Origin: Vibrio sp. B1FLJ16 | GTDB taxonomy: Bacteria > Pseudomonadota > Gammaproteobacteria > Enterobacterales > Vibrionaceae | Direction: 5' to 3' | Length of the DNA stretch: 64,000 nt | Assembly (NCBI RefSeq): GCF_905175385.1 | Contig: NZ_HG992750.1 | Location: 1,364,001-1,428,000, forward strand | Part shown: positions 26,296-35,015 of the stretch, in pieces | Numbering within the stretch: the stretch's first letter is position 1 | Layout: each line of letters starts with the position of its first letter | Position numbers and translations under genes: made by a program | The notes under the pieces: generated by a model | What the model saw: only the letters and a program-made list of their open reading frames with translations | Told to the model about the DNA's origin: nothing | Database searches by the model: none

Positions 26296-27558
26296 ATGGA
26301 ACAGCTCAAAAAAGACATTTCTCTCGTATCCGGTATCGCCCAACTTTCTACTACTTTGATGGGAACTGGCCTATTTATGATCCCGGCCATTGCCGCAGGT
26401 ATTGCAGGTCATTATTCACTTTGGGCGTGGGTATTATTATTTATTGCCATCTGCCCGATAGCTCTGACTTTTGCGCAACTAGGTAAACGTTATCCGAATG
26501 CTGGCGGTACAGCATTTTTCGTCCGCAAAGCATTTAATCCCAAACTGGAAAGCAGCGTGGCCTGGCTTTTTGTCAGCGTCATTCCCGTTGGCGTTCCTGC
26601 AGCTATTGCTCTTGCTGCTGGCTTTCTTCAACAGCTGTTACCTGAACCAATAAACAATAACTTGTTTGCTCAGGTAATGACTGTTCTGCTTCTGGTCTTT
26701 GTTAACTTACTCGGGACTAAGTCATCTGGTCGCTTGCAGACAGTTATCGCATTAAGTGTCTTCGCTCTGGTTGGCGCTTTCCTGTGGAAGGGAGAGATAA
26801 ACAATGCGGATCTTATAATGCCTGACATCACAGCAGACTCAGTTTGGCCGATAACCGCGGCACTGGGTGTGATGTTTTGGTGTTTTGTCGGTATTGAGGC
26901 CTTTGCTCATATGGGCGAAGAATTTAAGAATCCGCAGCGAGATTTTCCGATAGCCATTATTGTCGGCTGCTTTGTCGCAGGAGTGACTTATTGGGCTTGT
27001 TCAGTGGTTATCCTAAAGTTTGGTGCTTATGGCACCCCCCAGTTTGATAACGCTTCTATCCCCTGGTTAAGCGCCCAACTGTTGGGAGACAGCGCTAAAT
27101 GGATTATCAGTGTGATTGGTTTTTCCGCGTGTTTTGCCAGTGTGAATCTGTATACACAAAGTCTGTCTCGAATGGTATGGAGCCAGGCTCGTGAACACAG
27201 GCCGGATAGTAAGCTCGCGAAAATCTCCCGTCGAGGCGTCCCTTCGTCGGCAACATTACTGGTTGGTTTCGTCTTATTGATATCATGCGTGATAGGAACT
27301 CTTTCACAGCTTGATTTGGAGTTTTTCCTCAAGCTCGCTAACAGCATTTTTGTGCTGGTTTATCTCCTCGCTATGCTGTCGGCGTTTAAACTGTTGCGTG
27401 GAGTTGGTAAGGTGCTGGCAGGTGTATCTTTACTACTTTGCACGGGCGTGTTTATTTGCCTGGGCTGGTCTATGTTATACGCGATCACGATTTTCGCCTT
27501 ACTTTCCTTTCCTTGGAAGCAATGGAGGCAAAAGCGGCCTGCTCGCGCGATAGAATAG
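26296..27558 (+). CDS. yjeH: L-methionine/branched-chain amino acid exporter
   Basis: 420 residues from ATG 26296 (GAGGT upstream); E. coli YjeH has 418. The frame is open to 26236, but the extra 20 residues do not fit the family. APC-type transporter with about twelve helices: LSTTLMGTGLFMIPAIAAG matches the YjeH N-terminal motif, and GGTAFFVRKAF and SVIPVGVPAAIALAAGF follow it closely. YjeH exports Met, Leu, Ile and Val. The divergent Lrp-type gene fits as its sensor. Confidence 0.9.
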   Translation: MEQLKKDISLVSGIAQLSTTLMGTGLFMIPAIAAGIAGHYSLWAWVLLFIAICPIALTFAQLGKRYPNAGGTAFFVRKAFNPKLESSVAWLFVSVIPVGVPAAIALAAGFLQQLLPEPINNNLFAQVMTVLLLVFVNLLGTKSSGRLQTVIALSVFALVGAFLWKGEINNADLIMPDITADSVWPITAALGVMFWCFVGIEAFAHMGEEFKNPQRDFPIAIIVGCFVAGVTYWACSVVILKFGAYGTPQFDNASIPWLSAQLLGDSAKWIISVIGFSACFASVNLYTQSLSRMVWSQAREHRPDSKLAKISRRGVPSSATLLVGFVLLISCVIGTLSQLDLEFFLKLANSIFVLVYLLAMLSAFKLLRGVGKVLAGVSLLLCTGVFICLGWSMLYAITIFALLSFPWKQWRQKRPARAIE

Positions 27559-27563
27559 CAGCC

Positions 27564-28976
27564 CTAAAACAACTCAGATAAGCGTTTTATATGAGAATCT
27601 ATATCCTTTAACGAGACATTACCATAGCCGAGAACAGCGCCGTTCCAATCACGATGCTTAAAGTCAGGGTGCTCATAATAACTTAACGGACGTAATACGA
27701 TGCCTTCAGCGGCAGCGCGTTGCGTCCATGCTTGTTCATCAATACCCGAACACCATTTCAGTGTGATGTGCAACCCTGCCGCCTGACTGATTACGCTGAC
27801 TTTCTCTCCCAAGTGCTTGCCAATTGAGAGACTCATTTGTTCATGTTTGGCTTTGTACACACGGCGCATCTTGCGGATGTGACGTAGCAACCCGCCCTCA
27901 CTAATAAAATCCGCCATTGCTTCTTGTACATGACTGGGCGAATCTCCGCTTAGCGCATCCTTAACCATCAGACACGATTCTACCAACGATTCCGGAACAA
28001 CGAGGTAACCGAGCCTCAATCCGTTAAACATGACTTTACTGAAAGAGCCGATGTAAAGAACGCGATCATCACGCCCCATCTGCGCGGCTAGTCCCTGAAG
28101 ACTGGTATATGGACGATGTGCAAACTGGAACTCACTGTCGTAATCATCTTCTAAAATCCAGGACGAGGTCTGTTCCGCCCAGTCGATAATTTTCCCTCTT
28201 TGCTCGGTATTCAGGGTGGTACCCATCGGATACTGGTTACTTGGCGTAATGTAAAGTGCATCAGCATCACTGCTAGTCACAGTGTTCACATCAAATCCAG
28301 TCTTTTCCTGAACAAGCAACGGCTCAAACTGATACTGCTGAAACTGGATCAACTTGCGCATTTGCGCGTAGCCGGGCTGTTCCATCAGTACTTTGCTGCC
28401 TCGGTTTAACGTGGTCATTGTCGCAATGCTCAACGCTTGTTGGGCGCCAGAGGTAATGATAATTCGGTTAGGGGTACAGTTTACTGAACGACTGGAAGCT
28501 AAATAATCAGACAGAGCACAACGCAGTGCCCAACTTCCCTGTATATCCTGATTGCCAAGCAGCGATGCTCTCGTTAAATGGCGGTTGAGATACTTTTGCC
28601 ACATAACACCAGGAAACAGAGCCAAATCAGGGACTCCCGGAGCAAACGCGGAGTTCATATCATGCTTACTGACTGGTGTTTTAGATGTTTTGACGGACAC
28701 CTTCTCAGGCAAGTATTGTTCAGGCAATTCCACAGCAACATAAAAGCCAGAACCTTTCCGGCTTATTAAATACCCCTCGGCCACTAGTTGTTCGTACGCC
28801 AAAATTACCGTGTTTCGACTTATGTTCAGTTCATGAGACAGCTTACGAGTGGAGGGTAATTTGCCATTTATAGGCCAAAGACCTTTGACGATCTTCTCCC
28901 GAATCGCAAAGAAAACCGATTGCTGCAGAGTCCCGGACTCCGAGTTTACACATAAATCACCCACATCAATCAACAA
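27564..28976 (-). CDS. MocR-family regulator (GntR domain plus aminotransferase fold)
   Basis: 470 residues. Residues 15-85 are a GntR winged helix (KLPSTRKLSHELNISRNTVILAYEQL). Residues about 110-470 are a fold-type I aminotransferase domain, with the PLP Lys in YIGSFSKVMFNGLRLGY and the Asp in WILEDDYDSEF. These proteins use PLP as ligand and cofactor to control vitamin B6 or amino acid genes. Divergent from a flavin-dependent PNPOx-like gene that is its probable target. Confidence 0.92.
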   Translation of the reverse strand: MLIDVGDLCVNSESGTLQQSVFFAIREKIVKGLWPINGKLPSTRKLSHELNISRNTVILAYEQLVAEGYLISRKGSGFYVAVELPEQYLPEKVSVKTSKTPVSKHDMNSAFAPGVPDLALFPGVMWQKYLNRHLTRASLLGNQDIQGSWALRCALSDYLASSRSVNCTPNRIIITSGAQQALSIATMTTLNRGSKVLMEQPGYAQMRKLIQFQQYQFEPLLVQEKTGFDVNTVTSSDADALYITPSNQYPMGTTLNTEQRGKIIDWAEQTSSWILEDDYDSEFQFAHRPYTSLQGLAAQMGRDDRVLYIGSFSKVMFNGLRLGYLVVPESLVESCLMVKDALSGDSPSHVQEAMADFISEGGLLRHIRKMRRVYKAKHEQMSLSIGKHLGEKVSVISQAAGLHITLKWCSGIDEQAWTQRAAAEGIVLRPLSYYEHPDFKHRDWNGAVLGYGNVSLKDIDSHIKRLSELF

Positions 28977-28998
28977 ACCGGATCCATCCTTTGTTTAA

Positions 28999-29024
28999 AA
29001 CTGGCTCTCTTTAAACTACCAGTT
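28999..29024. promoter_or_regulatory. Inverted repeat AACTGG-N14-CCAGTT in the MocR/PNPOx intergenic
   Basis: Two perfect six-base arms lie midway between the divergent genes. Placement fits the site of the MocR regulator or of the shared promoter. Confidence 0.4.
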
Positions 29025-29101
29025 AGGCGATAGATTGCAATTCAACACTAATAAAAATTGAATTAAGTCCCAGCATTGGGGTGACGCCAAGGAGAGCAGC
29101 A

Positions 29102-29773
29102 ATGTTATCAAACACGAAAAGAACTCAAATTAAGAAAGGGGCTCACAAAGCCGTCACTGAGGTTGAAAAGCTACACTCGATTATCGATGAAAGTTTAATA
29201 GCGCATATTGCAATCACCAATGAGTCGGGCCCTGTCGTGATCCCGATGCTCGCGTGGCGTGTGGGTGAGTTTGTCTATATTCATGGTGCAAACAACAGCC
29301 GCTTACTCCGCTCACTCAAACAAGGTCAGCAAAGCTGCCTAACATTCACATTGTTTGATGGATGGGTAATGGCTCGTTCAGCATTCCACCATAGCGCTCA
29401 TTACCGAAGCGCTGTTGTGTTTGGTCAGTTTGAGGAAGTACCGGACAACAATGAAAAGGATCGCTTGCTGAATCACTTTGTAGAGCAAATCGCTCCGGGC
29501 AGAACAGAACAAATCAGACTGAGTAATGAAAAAGAGCTGAATGCGACTCTGTTGCTGAGAATCTCACTGCAAGAGGCTTCTGTAAAAATCAGTAACTCCG
29601 ACGTAAAAGATGACGCTGAAGATATGGATATACCAGTATGGGCAGGCATACTTCCGTACCGAACCGTGGTTGGTCCGCTACAAGCAAGTCATGATCTGTA
29701 TGAAGGTATTACAACACCAGATTACAGCAGCGCTTACCCGACTCGTTGGTATAACAATGAGAGTCTGGACTAA
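29102..29773 (+). CDS. Pyridoxamine 5'-phosphate oxidase-like flavoprotein
   Basis: 223 residues from ATG 29102, with AGGAG upstream; the frame is open earlier (29081) but lacks a site. Split-barrel FMN-binding family: IAHIAITNESGPVVIPMLAWRVGEFVYIHG, then SCLTFTLFDGWVMARSAFHHSAHYRSAVVFG (given as overlapping stretches of the same fold). It resembles the MSMEG/FMN-binding group rather than PdxH itself. Placement opposite a MocR gene is a recurrent arrangement and suggests a link to B6 or amino acid metabolism. Confidence 0.85.
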   Translation: MLSNTKRTQIKKGAHKAVTEVEKLHSIIDESLIAHIAITNESGPVVIPMLAWRVGEFVYIHGANNSRLLRSLKQGQQSCLTFTLFDGWVMARSAFHHSAHYRSAVVFGQFEEVPDNNEKDRLLNHFVEQIAPGRTEQIRLSNEKELNATLLLRISLQEASVKISNSDVKDDAEDMDIPVWAGILPYRTVVGPLQASHDLYEGITTPDYSSAYPTRWYNNESLD

Positions 29774-29969
29774 ACACTAAGCACACTGAGCCGCCTTAAA
29801 TGTAAGTATTGAACTCGTAAACCACCAGCACTACTGGTGGTTTTCTTTGTCAGTGTATCTAATCGCACCGTTTTCCCGTATAACAGAAATCGCTAAATGG
29901 CTTCATAAAACAGCGTTCAATGCCAGTTTGGATACCATACTAATCGTAGTGAGTAACGGGAGACTCTCA

Positions 29970-31292
29970 ATGTCGGACAAAGAAAGAAACTTACCCACAC
30001 ATCGCATTTCTAGATTCGGTAAATTTGCCTCGCTAGCAACAAGAGTTGCAGGGAATGTCCTTGCAGAAGGCACAAAGCAACTTGTTAAAGGCAATAAACC
30101 TAAAGCAAAAGACCTCCTATTAACTCCGCAAAACGTTACCAGGCTAACCGACCAGCTTGCTCACCTGCGTGGTGCCGCGATGAAACTCGGCCAAATGATA
30201 TCAATGGATACGGGTGATATTCTTGACCCTGAACTGGCAGACATTCTTTCAAGGCTCAGATCCAACGCCGATCCCATGCCAGCAAAACAATTAAATAGTG
30301 TGCTGGAAAATGCACTGGGTTCAAACTGGAAAGCGGAATTTCTCGCGTTTAACTTTAAGCCTATCGCCAGTGCTTCTATCGGTCAGGTTCATCAGGCATA
30401 CAGTGATGCAGGGGATAAGCTTGCAGTAAAAGTCCAATACCCCGGCATTCGTAAGAGCATCAACAGTGACGTCGACAATGTCGGCACACTGCTTAAAGTG
30501 GTCGGTTTGATACCAGAATCCGTAGACTATAAAGGATTACTAGAAGAGGCGAAAAAGCAGCTGCACGACGAGGCTGACTACGAGCGCGAAGCACAATTTG
30601 CTATGCGTTATTACGAGGCATTAAAAGACAATCCTCATTTCGTTGTACCAAAAATCCATTTTGAAAGTTCATCGCAATCTGTTTTGGCAATGGAGTTCAT
30701 CGAAGGTAACTCCGTAGATACCATCATAAATTATGATCAAAGCACACGTGATTTCGTCATGCATAATTTGCTTCAACTACTATTCCGTGAACTGTTTGAG
30801 TTTAAAATGGTTCAGACGGATCCAAACTTTGCTAACTATATCTATCTTGAAGAGACCAAACAGATTGGCCTGTTAGATTTTGGAGCGACCCGAGAATACA
30901 GCGAACGATTTAGTTCTGGTTATCGCCTGGCTTTCTCTTCTGTCATTAACCAGGATGAAAACGGGCTGAATGACGCCTTGCAGCAAATAGGTTTTTTCAG
31001 CCAGACAATAATACCTGAGCAGCGACAAGCAATTCTGGACCTGGTGAAAATGGCGTGTGAGCCTATGTTAGTTGACGAAGCCTATGATTTTAAAGCCAGC
31101 GGCCTTGCGCAGAGGTTGCGAGATGCGGGTAAAATACTCAGTATGGAACAAGATTACTGGCACACTCCACCGGCAGATGCCATTTTTCTCCACCGTAAAA
31201 TAGCTGGTATGTACTTACTTGCTGCCCGAATTGATGCCAAAGTGAACATTCGCAATCTTGTTTTGCCCTATCTCAAGATCAATAACGACTAG
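29970..31292 (+). CDS. ABC1/UbiB-family atypical kinase
   Basis: 440 residues from ATG 29970 (GGGAGA upstream); the frame is open to 29847 but family members start near SRFGKFASLATRVAGN. Core marks: the KxGQ motif (AAMKLGQMISMD), the Ala-rich nucleotide loop in FKPIASASIGQVHQAY, Lys in KLAVKVQYPG, DEADYEREA and LLDFGATREY (DFG). UbiB-family proteins are ATPase-like kinases linked to quinone biosynthesis and lipid traffic. This one lacks the C-terminal anchor helices of UbiB, so it is a soluble paralogue (AarF/COQ8-like). Confidence 0.9.
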   Translation: MSDKERNLPTHRISRFGKFASLATRVAGNVLAEGTKQLVKGNKPKAKDLLLTPQNVTRLTDQLAHLRGAAMKLGQMISMDTGDILDPELADILSRLRSNADPMPAKQLNSVLENALGSNWKAEFLAFNFKPIASASIGQVHQAYSDAGDKLAVKVQYPGIRKSINSDVDNVGTLLKVVGLIPESVDYKGLLEEAKKQLHDEADYEREAQFAMRYYEALKDNPHFVVPKIHFESSSQSVLAMEFIEGNSVDTIINYDQSTRDFVMHNLLQLLFRELFEFKMVQTDPNFANYIYLEETKQIGLLDFGATREYSERFSSGYRLAFSSVINQDENGLNDALQQIGFFSQTIIPEQRQAILDLVKMACEPMLVDEAYDFKASGLAQRLRDAGKILSMEQDYWHTPPADAIFLHRKIAGMYLLAARIDAKVNIRNLVLPYLKINND

Positions 31293-31334
31293 CCTATTGT
31301 TTTTCTTTTGCTTTCGCGTAGTTTGAATACATAT

Positions 31335-31603
31335 ATATACCCAAGTGACTTCAAGATGCAGGATTCAGAGCACTGTCACTGATTCAAGTTCAAGGAAAGC
31401 AACGCAGCGGAATAGCGAGCTATTTCCAAGTTGTTTGACGATGAAATTGTGCCAGTGACATGCTCCCAAGGGGCGAGTTGCCTTGGCTTACATACTTCGT
31501 TAACGATTTTTGATTTAGAACCACTAGATCATCAAATCGTTGCCTCGTCTGTAAGCCAAGTCATTCTCGCTGAACCAAGCATCTTGAGGTTACTTGGGTA
31601 TAT
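31335..31603. mobile_element. 269-bp MITE-like element, copy 1
   Basis: Begins ATATACCCAAGTGACTTCAA and ends ACTTGGGTATAT, with inverted ends of about 25 bases. A full-length relative of exactly the same size lies at 46902. Short open frames inside it lack ribosome sites and differ between copies, so it is non-coding. Confidence 0.85.
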
Positions 31604-31701
31604 TGCCCGAATGTTCATATTCACTATTGTTGATAGAATGATTCGAGAGCAATGAACACATTTTTATTTTCCATTAAAACGAACAAATATCGGGGTGCTC
31701 G

Positions 31702-33048
31702 GTGAGCAAGTTTCAAGATCTCTCCACTCTAATACAACAAATTGGACAAGCCGAAGAAGCGGATCAAGTCACAACGCTCAACGAGTCTATTGAAGCAGGT
31801 CTGGAACCCGGTGCGATAGCTTTGATACTAGAAGCGTTCACCATTAATGATCGTGTCCGGTTATGGAGAGCCTTACCACTAGAGCTGCATATTGATGTAT
31901 TGACTGAAATGCGTGCTGATGTGCGCTTTTCTATCATTAATGCATTATCCGAAGTCGAGTTAAAACTCACCCTTGCGAAACTGGATAACCTTTCACTGAT
32001 CGAGTGGGCAGATTCTCTGCCGGAAGAGATCATTAATGAAGCGCTATCACTGATCGAAAAAGACGAGTTGGAGCTTTACGATCTTGCTAACGCTTATGAA
32101 GATGAAGAGATTGGTCGTTGGGCTGAACGTAAGATCATCACCCTACCATTCAACATTACAGTAGGCACTGCGAAGCTACTGATGGATCGCTACAGTTATG
32201 ACACACCTCAGCAAGTCTATTTAATTAACCGAAACAAACAGTTCCGTGGTGCAGTTAACTATTACGAAATACTGCGCAGTGACTCTAATACTCGCCTAAA
32301 AAGCTTGGCGATTGAAACGGTCACCATCGTTGACAGTAAGATGTCTTTACCGGAAGCCGTAGAAGCATTGGAGCACAGCGCACTCTCAGCTTTACCAGTT
32401 ACGGACGCGGATCAGACTTTAATCGGCGAAGTAGACTGGCAATTTGCTCTACGTACCCAGCGTGAAATTTATGAAGCACGATTAATGGCGGGTACAGGTA
32501 TGGACGAAGGCGATGATTTATTCGCACCTGTAATGAAAAGCTCCCAGAAACGAGGGGTTTGGCTCGGTATTAACTTACTTACTGCGATATTAGCCTCAAT
32601 CACCATTGGCCTTTTCGAAGATGTCATAGCTCAGGTGGTCGCACTCGCAGTGTTGATGCCAATAGTTGCCTCTATGGGAGGCATTGCCGGTAGCCAGACT
32701 CTCACACTGATGATCCGGGCAATGGCACTTAACCAGATCACACCAGGAAACCGGTTCAAGCTATTAAAAAATGAACTCGGTATCGGATCTTTAAACGGTA
32801 TTGCCTGGGCCCTCATCATTGGAGGATTGGCCGGGGTATGGTTCCAGTCACCAATCCTTGGCGGCACCATCGCTCTGGCAATCGTGGTCAACATCATCAC
32901 CGCAGCACTGTTTGGTGTTTTGATTCCCATCATTTTGGATAAGCTGGAACTGGATCCGGCGCTTGCCGGCTCAGTGATTTTGACGACTGTTACAGATGTT
33001 GTAGGCTTTTTTGCCTTTTTAGGTACTGCTAGCCTAGTGTTATTGTAA
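31702..33048 (+). CDS. mgtE: MgtE-family magnesium transporter
   Basis: 448 residues from a GTG start at 31702. Layout: an N-terminal helical MgtE domain (residues about 30-130), two CBS domains (about 135-260: TAKLLMDRYSYD; ALSALPVTDADQTLIGEVD) and five C-terminal helices carrying the pore (VLMPIVASMGGIAGSQTLTL, about residue 313). MgtE is a magnesium channel closed by Mg binding to the CBS part. Single gene, followed by the qrr locus. Confidence 0.95.
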   Translation: MSKFQDLSTLIQQIGQAEEADQVTTLNESIEAGLEPGAIALILEAFTINDRVRLWRALPLELHIDVLTEMRADVRFSIINALSEVELKLTLAKLDNLSLIEWADSLPEEIINEALSLIEKDELELYDLANAYEDEEIGRWAERKIITLPFNITVGTAKLLMDRYSYDTPQQVYLINRNKQFRGAVNYYEILRSDSNTRLKSLAIETVTIVDSKMSLPEAVEALEHSALSALPVTDADQTLIGEVDWQFALRTQREIYEARLMAGTGMDEGDDLFAPVMKSSQKRGVWLGINLLTAILASITIGLFEDVIAQVVALAVLMPIVASMGGIAGSQTLTLMIRAMALNQITPGNRFKLLKNELGIGSLNGIAWALIIGGLAGVWFQSPILGGTIALAIVVNIITAALFGVLIPIILDKLELDPALAGSVILTTVTDVVGFFAFLGTASLVLL

Positions 33049-33096
33049 TCATTTAATAGTAATTAATTGATCAGTCACTAGCATAATAATGAAAAA

Positions 33097-33122
33097 TTGC
33101 AAATCGCAGTTGCAAATTGCAA
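33097..33122 (+). promoter_or_regulatory. Two LuxO-type activator boxes
   Basis: TTGCAAATCGCAG (33097-33109) and TTGCAAATTGCAA (33110-33122) sit back to back, about 89-114 bases upstream of the predicted qrr start. TTGCAnnnTGCAA is the known binding site of phosphorylated LuxO at qrr promoters, and the distance is right for a sigma-54 activator. Confidence 0.85.
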
Positions 33123-33183
33123 GTATTAACGAGTTTTAAACAACGTACCTCGCCAAAACTACGGTATTACGTGGATTTAAAAG

Positions 33184-33200
33184 TTGGCACACAAGCTGCT
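33184..33200 (+). promoter_or_regulatory. Sigma-54 promoter of qrr
   Basis: TTGGCACACAAGCTGCT fits the sigma-54 consensus TGGCAC-N5-TTGC, with GG and GC exactly ten bases apart. It predicts transcription from about 33211. Qrr RNAs are always made from such promoters. Confidence 0.88.
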
Positions 33201-33210
33201 ATATATCAAC

Positions 33211-33318
33211 CGACCCTTCTTAAGCCGAGGGTCACCTAGCCAACTGACGTTGTTAGTGGACTCGATTTTGTTCACATATATATAAGCCAATCGCACTATT
33301 TGCGGTTGGCTATTTTTT
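33211..33318 (+). ncRNA. qrr: Qrr quorum-regulatory small RNA
   Basis: About 108 bases. The first stem is CGACCC/GGGTC, followed by the invariant Qrr core at 33231-33256 (CACCTAGCCAACTGAC, then GTTGTTAGTG), which base-pairs with luxR/hapR, luxO and aphA mRNAs with Hfq. A terminator stem, AGCCAATCGCA with TGCGGTTGGCT, runs into TATTTTTTAT. The length equals known Qrr RNAs of 95-110 bases. Phospho-LuxO and sigma-54 turn it on at low cell density. This copy is not next to luxO, so it is one of the dispersed paralogues; I do not assign a number. Confidence 0.95.
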
Positions 33319-33482
33319 ATATACCACCTCACCTTCTCCTGTCGTCAAACATTCGAAAACTTGTTTACTATAGCCACGCACTCGGGCTTATTCGGGTATA
33401 AGTCTCAATAACACCATCGCCTTTGGAAATTCGTCACTGTGTTGGGCATAATTTTCACAATTCCCAACATTAAGTATTACCC

Positions 33483-34121
33483 ATGACCTCATTAAGCCAA
33501 GCTGAACCGCTATTTCTGGAATTTATGCAGCAAGAGATGCAAGTCGATGCCGCTCACGACCTTAGCCACATCAAGCGTGTTGCCAAAACCGCGAAGAAGC
33601 TTGCTGAGCAAGAAGGGGCTCAGTTAGAGGTTGTACTACCCGCGGCCTATCTGCATGACTGTTTCACTTATCCCAAAGATCATCCCAACAGAAAGAAAAG
33701 TTCGGTAATTGCAGCGACAAAGGCTATCGCCTTTTTAGAGAGTATTGATTATCCGCAGCACTACCATGACGCTATTGCTCATGCGATAGAAGCGCACAGC
33801 TACAGTGCCGGAATTCGCCCTGACACATTAGAAGCGCAAGTGGTTCAGGATGCCGATCGCTTGGATGCATTAGGTGCGATAGGCGTGACCCGCTGTATTC
33901 AGGTCAGTACCCAGTTCGATGCAAAACTCTACGATCACCAAGATATGTTTGCCGAACAGCGCGATCTGGATGACAAGCAATATACGCTTGATCATTTTCA
34001 GACCAAATTGTTCAAAATTGTGGAAACAATGAATACGGAATCGGCCCGTCAAGAAGCACGACAGCGCAAGGTGTTCATGCAGGCTTATTTGAGTCAACTG
34101 CGTGATGAGGTAACTGAGTAA
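33483..34121 (+). CDS. HD-domain phosphohydrolase (YedJ-like)
   Basis: 212 residues. HD motif: His in HDLSHIKRV, His-Asp in AAYLHDCFTY, Asp in VVQDADRLDALGAIG. The DADRLDALGAIGVTR signature and overall length match the YedJ group of soluble metal-dependent phosphohydrolases. The physiological substrate is unknown. The stop TAA is directly followed by the ATG of an HTH gene, so the two are translationally linked. Confidence 0.88.
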   Translation: MTSLSQAEPLFLEFMQQEMQVDAAHDLSHIKRVAKTAKKLAEQEGAQLEVVLPAAYLHDCFTYPKDHPNRKKSSVIAATKAIAFLESIDYPQHYHDAIAHAIEAHSYSAGIRPDTLEAQVVQDADRLDALGAIGVTRCIQVSTQFDAKLYDHQDMFAEQRDLDDKQYTLDHFQTKLFKIVETMNTESARQEARQRKVFMQAYLSQLRDEVTE

Positions 34122-34871
34122 ATGTCTGAAAGCTATGCCTTGATTAAAGAACTGAAACGTCAGTTAAAACTCTCAGGACTGCACTATGTCGACGTTGCGC
34201 AGCATCTTGAGGTCAGCGAAGGGACAGTGAAAAGACTACTCGCTGAAGGGCACCAAATTAGCCTCGAACGCCTTGAACGTATCTGCCAGCTTATTGGTTT
34301 AGAAATGGCAGAACTGTTTAAACTCGCCGCTTCACATAACAAAGGCCTAGAATCACTCACTCTGGAACAAGAAAAGCACCTGATTGAAGACAAAGCTCTG
34401 TTACTGGTTGCTGTCTGTGTCTTAAACGGTTATCAGTTTGAGCAAATCATTGAGCAATACACCTTTTGCGAATCAGAGCTGGTACAGAAACTGGCCCAGT
34501 TAGACCATCTTAATATTATTGATTTACTGCCCGGCAATAAACTCCGCTTGCGGGTTTCTCCAACGTTTCAATGGCAAACCGGCGGCCCGATTCAGCGCTT
34601 TTTTCAACAGCAGGTACAGGAAGCCTTCTTCCAGAGCTACTTCTCCGCAGAGGATGAAAAACTGTCCATGGCGACGGGCTTAATGAGTATTCCAACCAAC
34701 AAAAAACTCCAACACAAACTGCAAAAAGTGATCGACGACTTCTATCAAGCCTGCCAAAGTGACAACTCTCTGGAAATGCGTGAAAAACATGGTACTTCTT
34801 TAGTTATCGCGATGCGCAGATGGACATTTCCTCTCTTTGAACCATGGGAACGTGCACCGAATAAAAAGTAA
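34122..34871 (+). CDS. Helix-turn-helix (XRE-type) regulator
   Basis: 249 residues. Residues 5-60 form the XRE helix-turn-helix (VDVAQHLEVSEGTVKRLLAEG, ISLERLERICQLIGLEMAEL). The remaining 190 residues are helical, lack a known effector domain I recognise, and end basic (PWERAPNKK). Starts immediately after the HD gene and is likely cotranscribed with it. Confidence 0.85.
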   Translation: MSESYALIKELKRQLKLSGLHYVDVAQHLEVSEGTVKRLLAEGHQISLERLERICQLIGLEMAELFKLAASHNKGLESLTLEQEKHLIEDKALLLVAVCVLNGYQFEQIIEQYTFCESELVQKLAQLDHLNIIDLLPGNKLRLRVSPTFQWQTGGPIQRFFQQQVQEAFFQSYFSAEDEKLSMATGLMSIPTNKKLQHKLQKVIDDFYQACQSDNSLEMREKHGTSLVIAMRRWTFPLFEPWERAPNKK

Positions 34872-35015
34872 CATTTTAAGCAACCTAAGATCCGGTAAGT
34901 TGCAATAATCGCCACCTTAAGTCTCATATAATGTGACTTTTGATATAAAGCTGGTGTATCTGCTAACAAGGCATAAAGTGCTCACATCTTTTGACTTTTT
35001 TCCTTTGGTGCCAGC

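Noticed and set aside
31431..31655. A 74-residue open frame inside the 269-bp repeat, and its relative at 46998-47300
   Set aside because: They lie in a non-coding repeat, have no ribosome site and diverge in length and frame end between copies.
32631..32933. Long antisense frames within clear genes (for example inside mgtE, the ABC exporter and the phytase)
   Set aside because: They mirror strong coding sequence, lack ribosome sites and have no recognisable domains.
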